Under the pieces are notes generated by a model. That model saw only the letters and a program-made list of their open reading frames with translations, had not been told where the DNA came from and did no database searches. 64,000 bases of DNA. It comes from Littorina saxatilis. Taxonomy: Eukaryota; Mollusca; Gastropoda; Littorinimorpha; Littorinidae. The stretch spans positions 19,849,195 to 19,913,194 of the forward strand of contig NC_090250.1 of assembly GCF_037325665.1 (NCBI RefSeq). Direction: 5' to 3'. The position numbers and the translations under genes were made by a program. Position 1 is the stretch's first letter, and each line of letters begins with the position of its first letter. Shown in pieces: positions 10,901-25,900 of this stretch.

Positions 10901-13900
10901 AGGGATGAGGAAAAGAGAAAACATTTCAGGACTGCCAGATGGGTGTTAATAATAATGATGATAATAAATATAATAATAATAATAATAATAATATTGCAGT
11001 GGAACCCCCCTTTTAAGACCTCCAAAAATCTGAGAAAATCAGGTCTTAAAAAGGAGGGAGTCTTAAAACAGGGGTAAATTTCACAGAGGTTATGAACAAA
11101 AAGTCTGAGAAAACAGGGTGCTAAAAGGCAGGAAGTCTTAAATTTGGGGGGTCTTAAAAGGGGGATTCCACTGTAAAACGTTCTTCTATAGCGCTATTCA
11201 ACGCCAGATAGCAGTCTCAGGGCGCTCTACAAAAAGTGTTTGGGGGTGAGGATAGTGAAGGAGAAAAAATTACGTAAGTACATCTAACACATCAACACAT
11301 GTTGTCCGAATACCTGTATGTGCCAAACACTCCGGAGAAGAAAAAAAACATGTTCAAGACTGTACATCAGAAAGTCACAATCTCAGCAAAGCCTGAAGTT
11401 ATGTCGCTGAATGCTTACAAAGTGCAGTCTTACCTTTAAACAAATTATGATGGCTGGTTGATGTAAAGAAGCAGAATATGAAGACCAGACATTACAAATT
11501 AGCTGACTGTAGCCTGCAGAAACATATTTGATTTCACAACCAGTCACATGACAGAAAAGGCAACATCTTGCACGAGAAAGTTACCAGCCCGGTGATTTCA
11601 ACATATCAGACAACGCGGTTTGTTCTCACCCATTTGGGTGGCAACCACTTTGGGTTTGTTTGTTTGTTTGTTTGTTTGCTTAACGCCCAGCCGACCACGA
11701 AGGGCCATATCAGGGCGGTGCTGCTTTGACATATAATGTGCGCCACACACAAGACAGAAGTCGCAGCACAGGCTTCATGTCTCACCCAGTCACATTATTC
11801 TGACACCGGACCAACCAGTCCTAGCACTAACCCCATAATGCCAGACGCCAGGCGGAGCAGCCACTAGATTGCCAATTTTAAAGTCTTAGGTATGACCCGG
11901 CCGGGGTTCGAACCCACAACCTCCCGATCACGGGGCGGACGCCTTACCACTAGGCCAACCGTGCCGGTCTTTGGGTTGGTAGACCTCAGCCCTGGTTAAA
12001 GAGTGACTTGATGCCATTTCATGACACTTACCTTGTTCTTGTTCCTCCTGGTCCAACTTTGACAGTACATCTGCACCAGGGATGAAGTCATGTGTCTCTG
12101 TTTCTCCGTAAGCACGGATTTTCCTCTCCTTGGTAGCCTCCGTAGGTCTGCCCTGTGTAAATTAACACACATTCTTTTTTTTCATTTCTGCAAAATGTTT
12201 AATGTGTAAGTGGGGAGCAGGTGGGGGAGAGAAGGGCACGTCAACTGACTTTATATAGAGTGCTTCAGCTGATACATACCCCAGACCAACGCTTTCACTC
12301 TTTCGATTTGGGGGTTTCCTACCAACTGATATTCTGCAAAAGTCACACCACCGGAAATGCTTCTGTCTAGAGCCTCCACCTTCTGAAATCATTACTTTTT
12401 GCAAAAAGCTTGGACAATAGAAGAAAACTACTGCCATCTGCTTTGAACAGTGTATTGCTTCCTTAGCTTGTACTAAAAACATTTTACCATACATTCTTGT
12501 GTGTTTCATTAACACATCTTCCGGACAACAAAACTGGAACTTACCCTGTCTTTCTTGTGCAGCAGTTCCGGGTTGCTATGGCGATACACCTGTATCAGAG
12601 ATCTGGCCGCCATCAAGACCGCTGTAAACACATTAAAATAACTGTTAACATTTGTTGAAGAAAGTCAGAGTACAGGACCTTAACCTGTTGCAGTAAAAAA
12701 TGATTTTCCAAACACCTCATTTCCTGTGGCCTTTATTTCTATCTCAAAGATATATACAGCAACATCAAAGCCAAGCTCACCTTGTTTAAACATTATTTGT
12801 GAGGTATGTTCCTCTTTTTAAAAGTTCCAGGATAACTACTTATAATTTTGCGGAAAAATCACAAAACAAAGAAATTCAAAAAACATTGCCAGAGTTTCCC
12901 AGTAGAAGAATGGTTTACTTCTCGCTGCAAGTGTTTGATTCAGACTGAAGGATCAGACCATTTTTCTTAGCCCTGTTGTGAACCATCTATAAAAGCTCAT
13001 GCCAAAGGAAATAATACAAGTCAAGGGATAAAATACAACTAACATGCAAGCTAACAGCTTCATTGCCCCAGCTCTAATACAGTAAAGACTCCCCCATTTT
13101 TAAGTCCTTGATTTATTTTTCAGACTTTCTGTTCATAACCTCTGTAAAGGTACCCCCATTTTAAGACCCGATTTTTTCACATTTTTGGAGGTCTTAAAAA
13201 TGAGGGGGTGGGGGGGGGGTGGGGGGGGTGGGGGGTGTCTACTGCAATGACTTTAAAGCACTGATTTTGACTTCACCTTTGTCTCTGTGAGTCTTGTACT
13301 GAACCAGGTCCTGCAGCAACGCCTCACTGATGGCCAAGGGACACCGCGAGCAGATCTCTCTCACCGAGTTCAACCTGAAAATGTTACAGTCAGATTAGGT
13401 ACATCTATCGTAATTCAATCAAGATGGGTTTAGAATGTAACAGATTCTGTGATTGGTCAGATTACTGGTGTTCAATTGTCGACGAACAACGGAAATCTAC
13501 TTACAGAAAACATTCAGACCAGTCAGGGTGGGGAAGGGAAGAGAAAGAATCAAAAAACAAGAATTGTAGCTTGAAGGAATGTTTAATTATTGAGAAAACA
13601 AAACACAGATGTAACGTATTGTTTTGTCAATAACTAAACGTTCCAATAACCTACAATTGTTATTGTTTTATTCTGAATTTTGGAACGTTAGCAGTCTATC
13701 TGTTTTTGGATCAGGAAAGAGAAAGAGAGGAAAAAATTGACTCACCCCACAGCCATAACTTCACTGGAGTTTCGCTCTGTGATGAAGTTGTCGGCGATGG
13801 TTTTCAGGATTTGTTCCATGTCTTCAGGAGGCACCAGCTCGTGACTTGCCTGGGCAGCGAACAGCAGTAGTTTGGTCACCTCTGCCACACAATGAAAAAA

Positions 13901-16900
13901 GTCATGTATTTTCTTGCAGCCACAAAATTACTACTACAGTGAAACCCCCCTTTTAAAGACCTCCATAAGTCTGAGAAAATCAGGTCTTAAAATGGAGGGG
14001 TCTGTTTGTTTGTTTGTTCGTTCATGGGCTGAAACTCCCACGGCTTTTACGTGTATGACCGTTTTTACCCCGCCATTTAGACAGCCATACGCCGCTTTCG
14101 GAGGACGCATGCTGGGTATTTTCGTGTTTCTATAACCCACCGAACTCTGACATGGATTACAGGATCTTTTTCGTGCGCACTTGGTCTTGTGCTTGCGTAT
14201 ACACACGGGGGGGTGTTCGGACACCGAGGAGAGTCTGCACACAAAGTTGACTCTGAGAAATAAATCTCTCGCCGAACGTGGGGACGAACTCACGCTCACA
14301 GCGGCCAACTGGATACAAATCCAGCGCGCTACCGACTGAGCTACATCCCCGCCCATGGAGGGGTGTTAAAATGGAGGTAAAATTCATAGAGGTTATGAGC
14401 AGAAAATGTGAGAAAGCAAGGTCTTAAAGGCGGGAAGTCTTATATTAGGGGTCTTAAAAGAGGGGTTCAACTGTACTACAGTGGTTCAACTGTACTACAG
14501 TGGTTCAACTGTACTACAGTGGTTCAACTGTACTACAGTGGAACCTGTTTATAACCACCAACTAAGGGACCAACCAAAAGTGGTCTTTACCGACAGGTGG
14601 TCGTTATGGTAAGGCGAATTATAGAGAGAAAAAGATTGTCAGGGACCCTTTACTGTGATCGTTTTGGACAGGTGGTCGTTATGGAAAGGCGAATTATAGA
14701 GAGAAAAAGATTGTCAGGGACCCTTTACTGTGATCGTTTTGGACAGGTGGTCGTTTGGGATAGGTGGTCGTTCTCAAGAGGTGTTCGCTAGGGCAGGTTT
14801 CGACTGTACTACTAAAATGTTCTTCTGTAGCGCTTTTCAACATTAACAGACAGTCTCATTGCGCTTTATAATGGATTGGACATTTAAGTTTCAACATTAA
14901 TTACACATTACAATATTAAAAGGAGAAAAGAAAACTTGAAAGAAAGGAAGAAAGCAAGGAACGCACTGCAAGAAACTGGGTGATCAATGTATGAAAGAAA
15001 AATGCTTTGTTGTTACACAATGTGCAAAGAGATCTGAAACCTGCTTGCACATGACCTTTGTGCATCTGTGTGTGTGAGCTTGCAGGCTCACATGCATGCA
15101 TACCTGTCTGTTTATGTGCATACTTAATGAAAAAAAAGAAAAGCAGCCCATTTTTTTCTGTTCAACCAATCAAATATCAATACTAAATGTTAATATACTA
15201 AACAGCAGTACTTAATTACAAATGCCAAACTGTCACACTGAGGTTTCAGAACAACTTACCTCTTTGATGGGGCTGAAGGAACCTCTTGAGGAACGGGTAA
15301 AATCGCTCCAACAATAGCTGTGGACACACAAACCCAGACATGAATGATACGTCCTATCCAATAAGTTGTTCTAATCTAAGCGAACTGATTTACATGCTCA
15401 TCTCAAATAACACTTAGTATCATATAACAAATGTTTCCTGGACTCCATATTTTACAAATATTGCTACAAACACAATTTACTCATTCTTATTCATTTTCTT
15501 TATTTGATACAATAGCAAGGTTCAAGGATGTCGCTTGGCACTGGCAATTGGTGAAATGGCGGAACTTATTTCTAATCACCTAAAAAAAAACCCAGTGCTG
15601 TCATTTCGGCAGAGCTGCCAATCGTTCTATACAACAAGCATGCATCCTCCCAGCGTATGGCTGTCTCAATGGCAGGTTAAAAACGGTCATACACGTAAAA
15701 ATCCAATTGTTAAAAAACATGAGTGAACGTGGGAGTTTCAGCCCATGAACAAAGAAGAAGAACCTTATAAAAAGTGCACATACCTGGTGTACACCCACCA
15801 GTCGGGAGATGAGGTCCATCATCATCAGCTTGACTTCAAACCTCTCATTGGTTCCCTCCAGTTGGTGAAGCAGTTTCTCACTGAATCCTGGCAACACAAC
15901 AAACTACATAGCAACCACTGAATACACTGGAACTCCCCTCTCAAGAACCCCCGATTTAAGACTCTACCATCTCAAGATCTCGTTTGTTCAGAATTAGTTC
16001 ATTATCTCTGCAAATTTACCTTCACTTCAATTTTATTTATTAATTTGGTGTTTAACGTCGTTTTTAACCACGAAGGTTACATGTGACCCTCCACCACAGA
16101 ATGAGTCGCATGTCACCTTTACATGGTTTTCATATTTTTACATTTTCATAAAGAGTTTTTTATGCTCTATCCAGTGGTGAAAACCGTTTTAGAAAAGAGC
16201 GAAAACTGTTTGAGTTATAAGCCTGTGACTAAGGTGACCCTCACACTGTTACCAGACACTCCCCAGACTTATATTAAGCCTAGCGCAGAACCGCGCGAGG
16301 TGACATGTGACTCATTTCGTGGTGGAGGGTCACATATCGCGACAGGGAAAGGGGGGAGATGGGATAGAGCCACTTGTCAATTGTTTCTTGTTCACAAAAG
16401 CACTAATCAAAAAATTTGCTCCAGGGGCTTGCAACGTAGTACAATGTATTACCTTACTGGGAGAATGCAAGTTTCCAGTACAAAGGACTTAACATTTCTT
16501 ACATAACTGCTTGACTAAAATCTTTACAAAAATTGACTATATTCTATACAAGAAACACTTAACAAGGGTAAAAGGAAAAACAGAATCCGTTAGTCGCCTC
16601 TTACGACATGCTGGGGAGCATCGGGTAAATTCTTTCTGGTCCCAACCAATATGGGACTCCCCCTAACCAGCGGGGGGTACCTTCACTTCAAGACTCCCTC
16701 CTTTATAAGGCCTCATTTTCTCAGATTTGTGTAAGTCTGAAAACATGGGTTACATTCCATGACCAGTTATCTTTCATAGAGTAATACAGCTGAAGCATCC
16801 CTCACAGAAAGACATCACCCACAGGGAAAGGTACATTGGCAAATTCATGAAATCAATACTGTTCTTGTTTTTAATAAGTTCACAGATTCAGCAGTTGACG

Positions 16901-19900
16901 TTTAAAATCCATTTGTTTTGTAAGAACCACTGCATTTTCAGGATACATTTTCAAACTGACAAAAGTTGGGGAAAAGTTGGTTAAAAAGTCTGCCATGTGA
17001 TTGGCACTTTTGTAATCATGACCAAGTATCCTTCAGCCAGATATGCAACCCTTTATAACTGCACTATTAGTACATGTACATCAAAGCATTGTTGTGAAAT
17101 ACTTTGCAATATTCTTGCAAGAACGTGTCAGCTGATGAACTGTAAAACATCTAAAAATAAGTCGCGGTTCTGCTTGAGATAACATTAAAAAGCAAGGAAA
17201 TGCAAACAGTTATCTGAATGAATAACAAATGCAAACAAATGTAAGACTTCCAAACAGCAAACAAAAATGAATACGTGTATTACCTTGTGGGTCATGAACC
17301 ATCCTCAGTGCTGAGAAATCAAACACCTCTGTTTTCTGTCTGTTCTTCTTCCGCTTCTGTTGAAGAAAACATTGTAACTTTCTGTTAATTTAAAAGACAA
17401 CAAGAAGGTAACAAATAGGGGCTCACCAAAGAACATGAAGAATTGGAGTGATGAAACAAGAGGTGGGGGGGGGGGGGGGGGGGGGTCATGTCATAGGACT
17501 GCATCTTCTGAGGCTAAGAAATTTCTATAATCTGCACATCAGAAATGGGCTACTTCATGTCTTTGAAACATTCCATCCCGGAACGCAGGAGAAGAAACAT
17601 TCAACTACAGTACAGCAGTCCCTCTCATGAACGGACACCCTTGGGCCATAGCAAAACTGTCCGTACATTGCAGGTGTCCGGTCACGGGAGGGGTGACCAC
17701 ACCACCCCCTCCCCCATACACTCACACAGAGACACACAAACAACAGGATTGAGTCTATGCTAATCACTTCTTGTGGCTACTAAACAATAAACTCCTAATA
17801 CTTCTTTAAACGTTCTGTAAAAATGATTTGTATGAAAAGTGTTGAAAAGAAGAGATAAAATAAATCCTCAAGGCAGTGAACACACTCACCATGCACTGAC
17901 ATACGAAAGCAGCCACACAAACACAGCACAGAGGAGCGTGTGCAGATGCTTTGCAAGAATAAGCTTGAAAACCAGTTTGAATAAATAGCAGCAGATAGAG
18001 CTGCATGTCATAATCATGTAATTTATTTTCATCTTGTCTGGGCTTTATTGACTGCATGCCGATCATGTGGCATGGCAGTGACCTTTCACTCTTCAGTCGG
18101 AAATACACTGTACATAACACAGCTCCCACTCTCCCTCACTAATGCCTATCCCAAGCCGTGACAACTGATGCTTGGAAATTGTGTGGAAGAGTACACCTCT
18201 CTATTTCTCTCCAATGCTCTTCCTGCTGACATGCAGTGACACCGGACACCCCACAGAGTTTAGCCAGGTACCCCTCCACCCCCCCCTCTCCCTCTGTCTC
18301 TCACTCCCTCCAGTCATGTACTGTTTGGGGCTGTGGCCAGAGAGGTCAGCTCCAACTGTTCACTCAGAGCAAAACCAGTTGACTGTGTCATAACTTTTGA
18401 CAAAGCAAGACAACTGAAGGGATCACAGATTAGGCAACCGACTCACTGAGGGGAAACAAGAGTATCTTGTCAATGAAAGAGGTTACACACAGACACACGA
18501 TGCTGAGAAATGTGGCCGGTTTTTCACTCTCTTTTGCTCAGGACCTTCATCCACTGTGGTTTCTGTTGTTTACGTCCAACAGACAAGAGTAAAGAGCACA
18601 GTGCAGTTTCATGTTGGCATCTTCGCATGTACTCCACTCGATCCTGACCAAAACTACCCCCCTCCTGATGGGTACAGGTGCACTCAAGTTACCAGTGACT
18701 GTCGTCACGCCATTGCGGCTGTGATCTTTGTACCAAGAGCCGGACTGCTCTGTTATCGATTTTGTTGTGGTGAAAATTTGACGATGGTCTGTCCGTACAT
18801 TGGAGGTATGACCTGCTGTTGGGACCGAAAATGAGTGTCCGCGTCCACGTTTTGCAGGTGTCCGTTTAAGGGGGGGCAAATATAGAAGGAAAACACTCCG
18901 TGCCGAGCAAATGTGTCCGTACATGTCAGGTGTCCGCTCACGCCAGGGGCCGTACATTGCAGGGACTGCTGTACTCACTTTTACATCAATAGAAAAATCG
19001 TATTTATGTGGATGCATAAGAACAACGGTGACTGCGTGCGAGAGTGATAAAAAAAAAGACCCCAAAAATACTGTACCCATGTGTGAACAAGGATATGAAA
19101 CAAATAACAGACCTGGAGAAGACCCTAGGGTTGAAACATTGCTGTTATTCTTTTTATAATTCTTCGTTCATACATGAGTACAGTATTTTTTTATTTTTTT
19201 ATTGATGTGAAGGTGTGTACAAATTCCATCCCAGCACTTAATTACGCATACCTTCGCCACCAGCAAAGCCCTGTCCAGTTTCTTCTGCCTCTTGCGTGAC
19301 TTCTTCCCCACTCTGTGAGCCAGCATCAGCTCTTTAGCACTCTTCTGCGGGCCCTGTTTTCACAAATAATCACACACAATAAACCAAAACACTAAAAAGG
19401 TTGAAAGATGAAGTTATGGACATTACAAATGCACAGGGGACAAAAACAACAATATGCACACAAAGAGTGCTTGCATAACCTTGTCCCAATTGACTTTGCA
19501 TGACTTGCTGCCCTTCCAGCACTTTGTTTTTCAAAGAACTTCAATTTGAACATAAGACTTTACTACAACAATGTGTAACACACAGGAATGTGGATCCTTT
19601 CAGTCATAGCAACACATTTCTTGTCTCAGTTAGGCTAGCATTTTGAAGATCGTGCGAGGCTGTTAGTTCAAGTGGGTTTATGTGCATTCAACTGTCAGGG
19701 ATTGTACAGCAGTCCCTCTCATGAACGGACACCCTTGGGCCATAGCAAAACTGTCCGTACATTGCAGGTGTCCGGTCACGGGAGGGGTGACCACACCACC
19801 CCCTCCGCCATACACTCACACAGACACACAAACAACAGGATTGAGTCTATGCTAATCACTTCTTGTGGCTACTAAACAATAACAATAAACTCCTAATACT

Positions 19901-22900
19901 TCTTTAAACGTTCTGTAAAAATGATTTGTATGAAAAGTGTTGAAAAGAAGAGATAAAATAAATCCTCAAGGCAGTGAACACACTCACCATGCACTGACAT
20001 ACGAAAGCAGCCACACAAACACAGCACAGAGGAGCGTGTGCAGATGCTTTGAAAGAATAAGTTTGAAAACCAGTTTGAAGAAATAGCAGCAGATAGAGCT
20101 GCATGTCATAGTCATGTAATTTATTTTCTTCTTGTCTGGCTTTATTGACTGCATGCCGATCATGGCATGGCAGTGACTTTTCACTCTTCAGTCGGAAATA
20201 CACAGTACATAACACAGCTCCCACTCTCCCTCACTAATGCCTACCCCAAGCCGTGACAACTGATGCTTGGAAATTGTGTGGAAGAGTACACCTCTCTATT
20301 TCTCTCCAATGCTCTTCCTGCTGACATGTAGTGACACCGGACACCCCACAGAGTTTAGCCAGCTACCCCTCCACCCCCCCCTCCCTCTCTCTCACTCCCT
20401 CCAGCCATGTACTGTTTGGGGCTGTGGCCAGAGAGGCCAGCTGCACTGTTCACTCAGAGCAAAACCAGTTGACTGTGTCGTAACTTTTGACAAAGCAAGA
20501 CAACTGAAGGGTTCACAGATTAGGCAACCGACTCACTGGTCAAGGCTGAGGGGAAACAAGAGTATCTTGTCAATGAAAGAGGTTACACACAGACGCACGA
20601 TGCTGAGAACTGTGGCCGTTTTTCACTCTCTTTCGCTCAGGACCTTCATCGACTGTACATGTGGTTTCTGTTGTTTACGTCCAACAGACAAGAATAAAGA
20701 GCACAGTGCAGTTTCATGTTGGCATCTTCGCATGTACTCCACTCCTGACCAAAACTACCCCCCCCCCCCCTCTCCTGATGGGTACACGTGCACTCAAGTT
20801 ATCGGTGACTGTCATCACGCCATTGCGGCTGTGATCTTTGTACGAAGAGCCGGACTGCTCTGTTATCGACTTTGTTGTGGTGAACATTTGACGATGGTCT
20901 GTCCGTACATTGGAGGTATGACCTGCTGTTGGGACCGAAAATGAGTGTCCGCGTCCACGTTTTGCAGGTGTCCGTTTAAGGGGGGGGCAAATATAGAAGG
21001 AAAACACTCCGTGCCGAGCAAATGTGTCCGTACATGTCAGGTGTCCGCTCACGCCGGGGGCCGTACATTGCAGGGACTGCTGTACCCCTCATTCATGCAC
21101 ACAAATCTATTCACACCATAAATGTAAATGACGCAGAAACTCACCTCATCTTCACTGTCACTCTTATCCTCTTCCCCTGCATCTTTTCCAAGGAAAAACT
21201 TCATGGCAGCAACCAGTATCTGGAGAAGAAGGTGCCAGAAACATATTAGAAACACTAAAAACTAGCAGTACAAACCATTACTAACCCACCAACACCAACA
21301 GAAGCATTTTTCAAAATGTAGTACAGTCGAACCCGCCTTTTAAAGGTCTTTAAAAAGGAGGGAGTCTTATTTTAAAATGGGAGTAAATAACAGAGGGTAT
21401 GAACAGAAAATCTGAGGGTCTTAAAAGGGGGGTTTCCACTGTATAGCACTAACAGCGATCAGCGTAACTATATTTGCTTTACAGCATAACGCCCAGAGCT
21501 AATGAAATAAAGCTGTGTACACAAGTAGGAAATTGACTCCCCCAAAAGCGGTGTATAGCTGCCTGAATGGCGGGGTAAAAACACATACAAGATCGTGGGA
21601 GTTTAAGACCATGAGATGAACAAAGAAGAAGAAGAAGGACATTGTCAGACATCAAGCAGCAAAGCAAACTCTTATCAACGGTATGATCAGAAATCCTGAA
21701 AGACAGGTTTAGAATGTGCACTTCTTATCAAGCATATATATATATATACATCCTTTGTTTTAGAGCTGAATGTCATCAGACTCACTACTAACTTTGTAAA
21801 AGAAGGCAAGAGTGCATTTGTATCATTATTATTTTCCCAAACATAAATGCCTGTCTACATACCCTGAAAAAAACTCATCAACAACATCATCCATCCAGTC
21901 CAGGAAGCATCATACTCTTACCTTGGTCACTTTGGAGAAGCATGCAGTCACAATGACGTTGACAGTCTTGGCGTCCTTCCACACGTTCCGCTTGTAGAGG
22001 TCTACCATCACATCCTGTCACATTCAAACAAAATGTTCACACCACTTTACCACGTGCAACTACAGGGATGAATGTTGAGACTTTTAAAAATCATAACAAT
22101 TTGCTTTCAGGCCAAGTGAACTTGACTTTTTCCTTTCTTCTATATGATTTTTACTAAAACATCTGAAAATCTATCAGGATGTCTTTTCTATATTCAGGAA
22201 CTCCTGATTTCCTGATGGTAACTTTCTTCCCTGCAACTATGAAAAGCACATACCTGACACAAACTGAACTGGCACTTTTGTTAAGAGCAAAGATTGTCCT
22301 TCTGTCGACAAATAACTACCGTACATGCTAAGAAAGTAAGTTTGTGCCCTAGTGGCACATTATTAACTTGGAAGTTGAAAAAAATAAGGGTAAAACAAGG
22401 ATGCATCAAAAAAAAATTAGTTACAAAATCTAACCCAGTTATCACAATCTTATTGCACGTATTAAACAAATCTGGACATAGAATAATCAACAAGACAAGA
22501 TGTGATACTTACCAAAGACATTTTGGCAGCAACATGGTTACTGTCTCTCAGCATTGTGTACATGAAGTTTTGCAGTGTCTGGAACAAGAGAAATGTCGAT
22601 TTCAAAGCTGCCAACAAAACACAATGCATAGTTTAATTTGGTAGCAAGTGTCAATATGTACAACAGCCGTTACCAAGTTTTTTTCTACATGTATTTACTG
22701 GTTATTAATTCTTGCTAACCTTCATATTCTTAACACATGTGGCTGAGTAGTCTTACAACAAGACCGGTGTCCTTTCTAAAAGAAGGACACTTGACCAAAC
22801 ACTTGTAAATTATGCATACAGATTTTTTTTTATCTTTCTATTTTTGGTGGGGTTTTTTGTGTGTAAACTATGAACAGATGAAGTCTCAACCAAACAAAAC

Positions 22901-25900
22901 CACTCCCCAAAACTTAACTCTGACACTTTCTCTTTTAAATTTTGTTTATATGGACAAGACTTACTGTATTCAGTCTGACATTCTTGTGTTTGGCGTTGAT
23001 GTTTTTAATATCATAGACAATGTAGTTGAAAATGGTTTTGCGCAGCAGTTTATCCTGGCATCGGAAGAGCCTGAAGAAGAGCTCCAGGACACTGGTGGCC
23101 TCGATCAGACCCTTGTTCCTCAGCATGATCAGCGCCTTGACAAAAGTCTGCAAGTAAAACACATTTCATTGCTCATTAACAATTTGTTTAATAATAATAT
23201 TAATAAGGATATATTTATATGGCGCAAATCCTAAAACGGTTCTAAGCGCAACAGTTCTAAGCACCTCACAAAAACATACATAAATAAATTATTCCAACAG
23301 TAAAGGATTTTAACTGCAAATCTTTATGAGGTAAAATGCAGCTGATTTGGACTCAGAAAACTTTGAAATACATCACAAGTTAATTCTTGCTAGTATCAGG
23401 ATACTCTGTCATCTGTTGAAAGGACTGAACTTATTGTAAAGTTTTAACAACTAAAAGAATGGTCACGCACTTACTTGCTCATAAACTAATTTTTTTCCTC
23501 ACACACACACATCTCCATCACCCTGTCTACAATAACGTGTTCATTTCTAACCTTTATATGCTCTAAACACAGATAAACACATACACACAGAGCAACTTAA
23601 CCGTGTCAAATTGGAGGCAGCCTGAAACAGGATGGGGCAAGTCACAATACCAACTAAAATGACAGAGCAAGTTTACACAGTTAATTATTTCCAATGAAAA
23701 GCACATTTCCATTGAAATCAAACCATACTTGTCTTAGTGCACACAACATAAATTCAGTAAAGCTTACCATGCGCATGGTTGGGTCCAGAACAGTTGCATG
23801 GGTTTGCAGGACTTCTCGCAGCATCTCAGGATATGCCTTCAGCTCTTCTGAGTAACACTGGGATACCTGAACAGTTCAACACAGTGTTTACCACAGGCGT
23901 GAAGTTATGTTAATGTTAGCTGAAGATCATGACTTTCTATTTTGTGGCTCCAGGCAATGTGTAACACCCGCTTAGCTTGTGAAGTAGCGAAAAATGGAAT
24001 GTAAAACAATACCCATTTCAGGAACGAAATCTGTTTGTGTTTGAATGATTTCTTTGAATCTGTTCTCAATGTTCTTTTGCACTTATGAATGTGATGTATT
24101 AAATATTGCCTTCTTCTCTGTCTGAAGGTAGTTACTTGGGTGTTTTAATTGTTTATGACTCTGTAGTTTGAGCCTTTCCTGGAGTGACTACAGTCACTTA
24201 TTCATGAAATCAGATTACAGCCCCTCTGGGCAGAGCTTCACTAGCATTTTACAAAACTAATGAACATCTTGTTAACGCTTGCCCTTGAAAAAAAAAAGGA
24301 TTTATAGTACAGACTATAAAAAAAAATTACATGTCAGGGATCGCGCTAGGATTTTTCAAATTGCGTACGGCTTACGCAATGTCGGCCAAAAAACGCGTAA
24401 AGCAGAACCGATTTTGCGTCACACTATAACACAGTTAAATCATGTCAAAAGCACGCATTTCTCTCACCTATTTCCGGCGCTCACATCGGCTCTGGAATTC
24501 GCGGCAAACCCTGTCTACAACGTCCGCACTTTGGCTCACGGCCGGCCCCTCCACGGCGATACGCATCAGAGTGTCAACTCGCGCATCGCCGAGAGCACGT
24601 CACCTCATTTTGTTTGATCCAAAACAGACTTTAGATTTGAACTCGCGCGCTTGTGCTATGTTTGATCCAGAACAGACTAGAGATTCTAAACTCTCGCACG
24701 TGTGCTATTGTCTGATTCAGTATTGGGATGTGCTGCTGAGCATGCTGTTTTGAATAGAAGTTGTTTTGCGTACGCGTTACGCATAAGCGCCGGGAAAATG
24801 CGTGGGCGGATTTTAAAACGCGTCAAATACGCAAAAAACATGCATTAACGCGATCCCTGACAAGTGCTCAGAAGAATACCCACAAACATATGTCATATGC
24901 TTTCCAGATACAATCATAGCGAATTATTATTATTACCTGTGCCAGAAAAGTAGTCAAGTCATCAACTTGTTTGGTGTAGGTTCCTGGCTGCAGCTTGAAG
25001 AGATGCAACAAATCCTGGTAGCATTTCCACTGGATGGCAAACTACAAACAGAAAAACAAAAACATCCAAAAAACAATCTTTTATCAGGTACACCAAAGTC
25101 AGTCAATCAGCTGTCCGCTGAGTGGAATTTTCCCAATTTTACCCTATCTTTCTCCTCTATTTTCTCTGTGTGTATGGCGATGGATGAAATAAAATTTATA
25201 CTGGGTGAAAGTTTATTCTTTTGTCTTTTATTCTGTTCTATTCTTTATTAGTTTGATAGCTTAGAAATTGGGGAAATCGTAGTTTGAAAAAGTGATGTGT
25301 GTGCCGCAGCGAAGATGGCTCCCGCGGTTGGGCCGGTCAATTTTACGATGGGTAGGTTCGCTTCTCTCCAAAGTGCATCGGGTGAGATCATCAAATCTAA
25401 AAATAACCACCAATGAATGAAAGAGGAGGTTGTGAGCCTCATTTTCGTATAATTCATTGATCCATACTCGCGCGCTTTACAAGTAAAATCTGTGAATGAA
25501 AACTACTACGCGTTTTTTCTTCTTGATTTTTTGAAAATACCATCGAAAGGAGCCCACCATGTGAAAGAACGCACCTTTTTCTTCAAAACTGTCAAGTTTG
25601 TTTAACTTGTTTCGACACTCACGCGACGTGTAGCCCGATCAAAGATGTGAAGTGTAAAAGTTTTCACGTCGGGTCAATGACCACAATGGCTGCCTGCGGC
25701 GAAGTGACCGAGCGTGACCCGTCACCACAACAATGCAGCGATCCGTCCAGTTGTTCATCCCCATTCACATGGGAGATGCTTGTTGGTCAGATTGAACTTA
25801 TATTTTGTTTGTTTGCGTTGTTATTTTGCCCCAAAACAAACACTTTGTTCGTATATTTTGTCTTTGAAAATGGTGGTTGTCTGCCTGAAGAGATCGATGA

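Larger units (their letters stand above)
15925..16750. mobile_element. pogo-like MITE, family 1, hosting a two-level nest
   Basis: Left end TACACTGGAACTCCCC, then family 1 interior on both sides of a SINE insertion (AAGACTCCCTCCTTTATAAGG, TCTCAGATTTGTGTAAGTCTG). The right terminus is eroded, so the end coordinate is approximate. Confidence 0.6.

Noticed and set aside
18547-19080. 177-aa minus-strand frame
   Set aside because: Lies inside a TIR transposon, repeats in the second copy only in broken form, and matches no protein family I know.
17613-21082. Segmental tandem duplication of part of SDAD1
   Set aside because: The repeated units end exactly at inverted repeats flanked by TA and do not include exon 8 or its flanks, so two transposon insertions explain it better.
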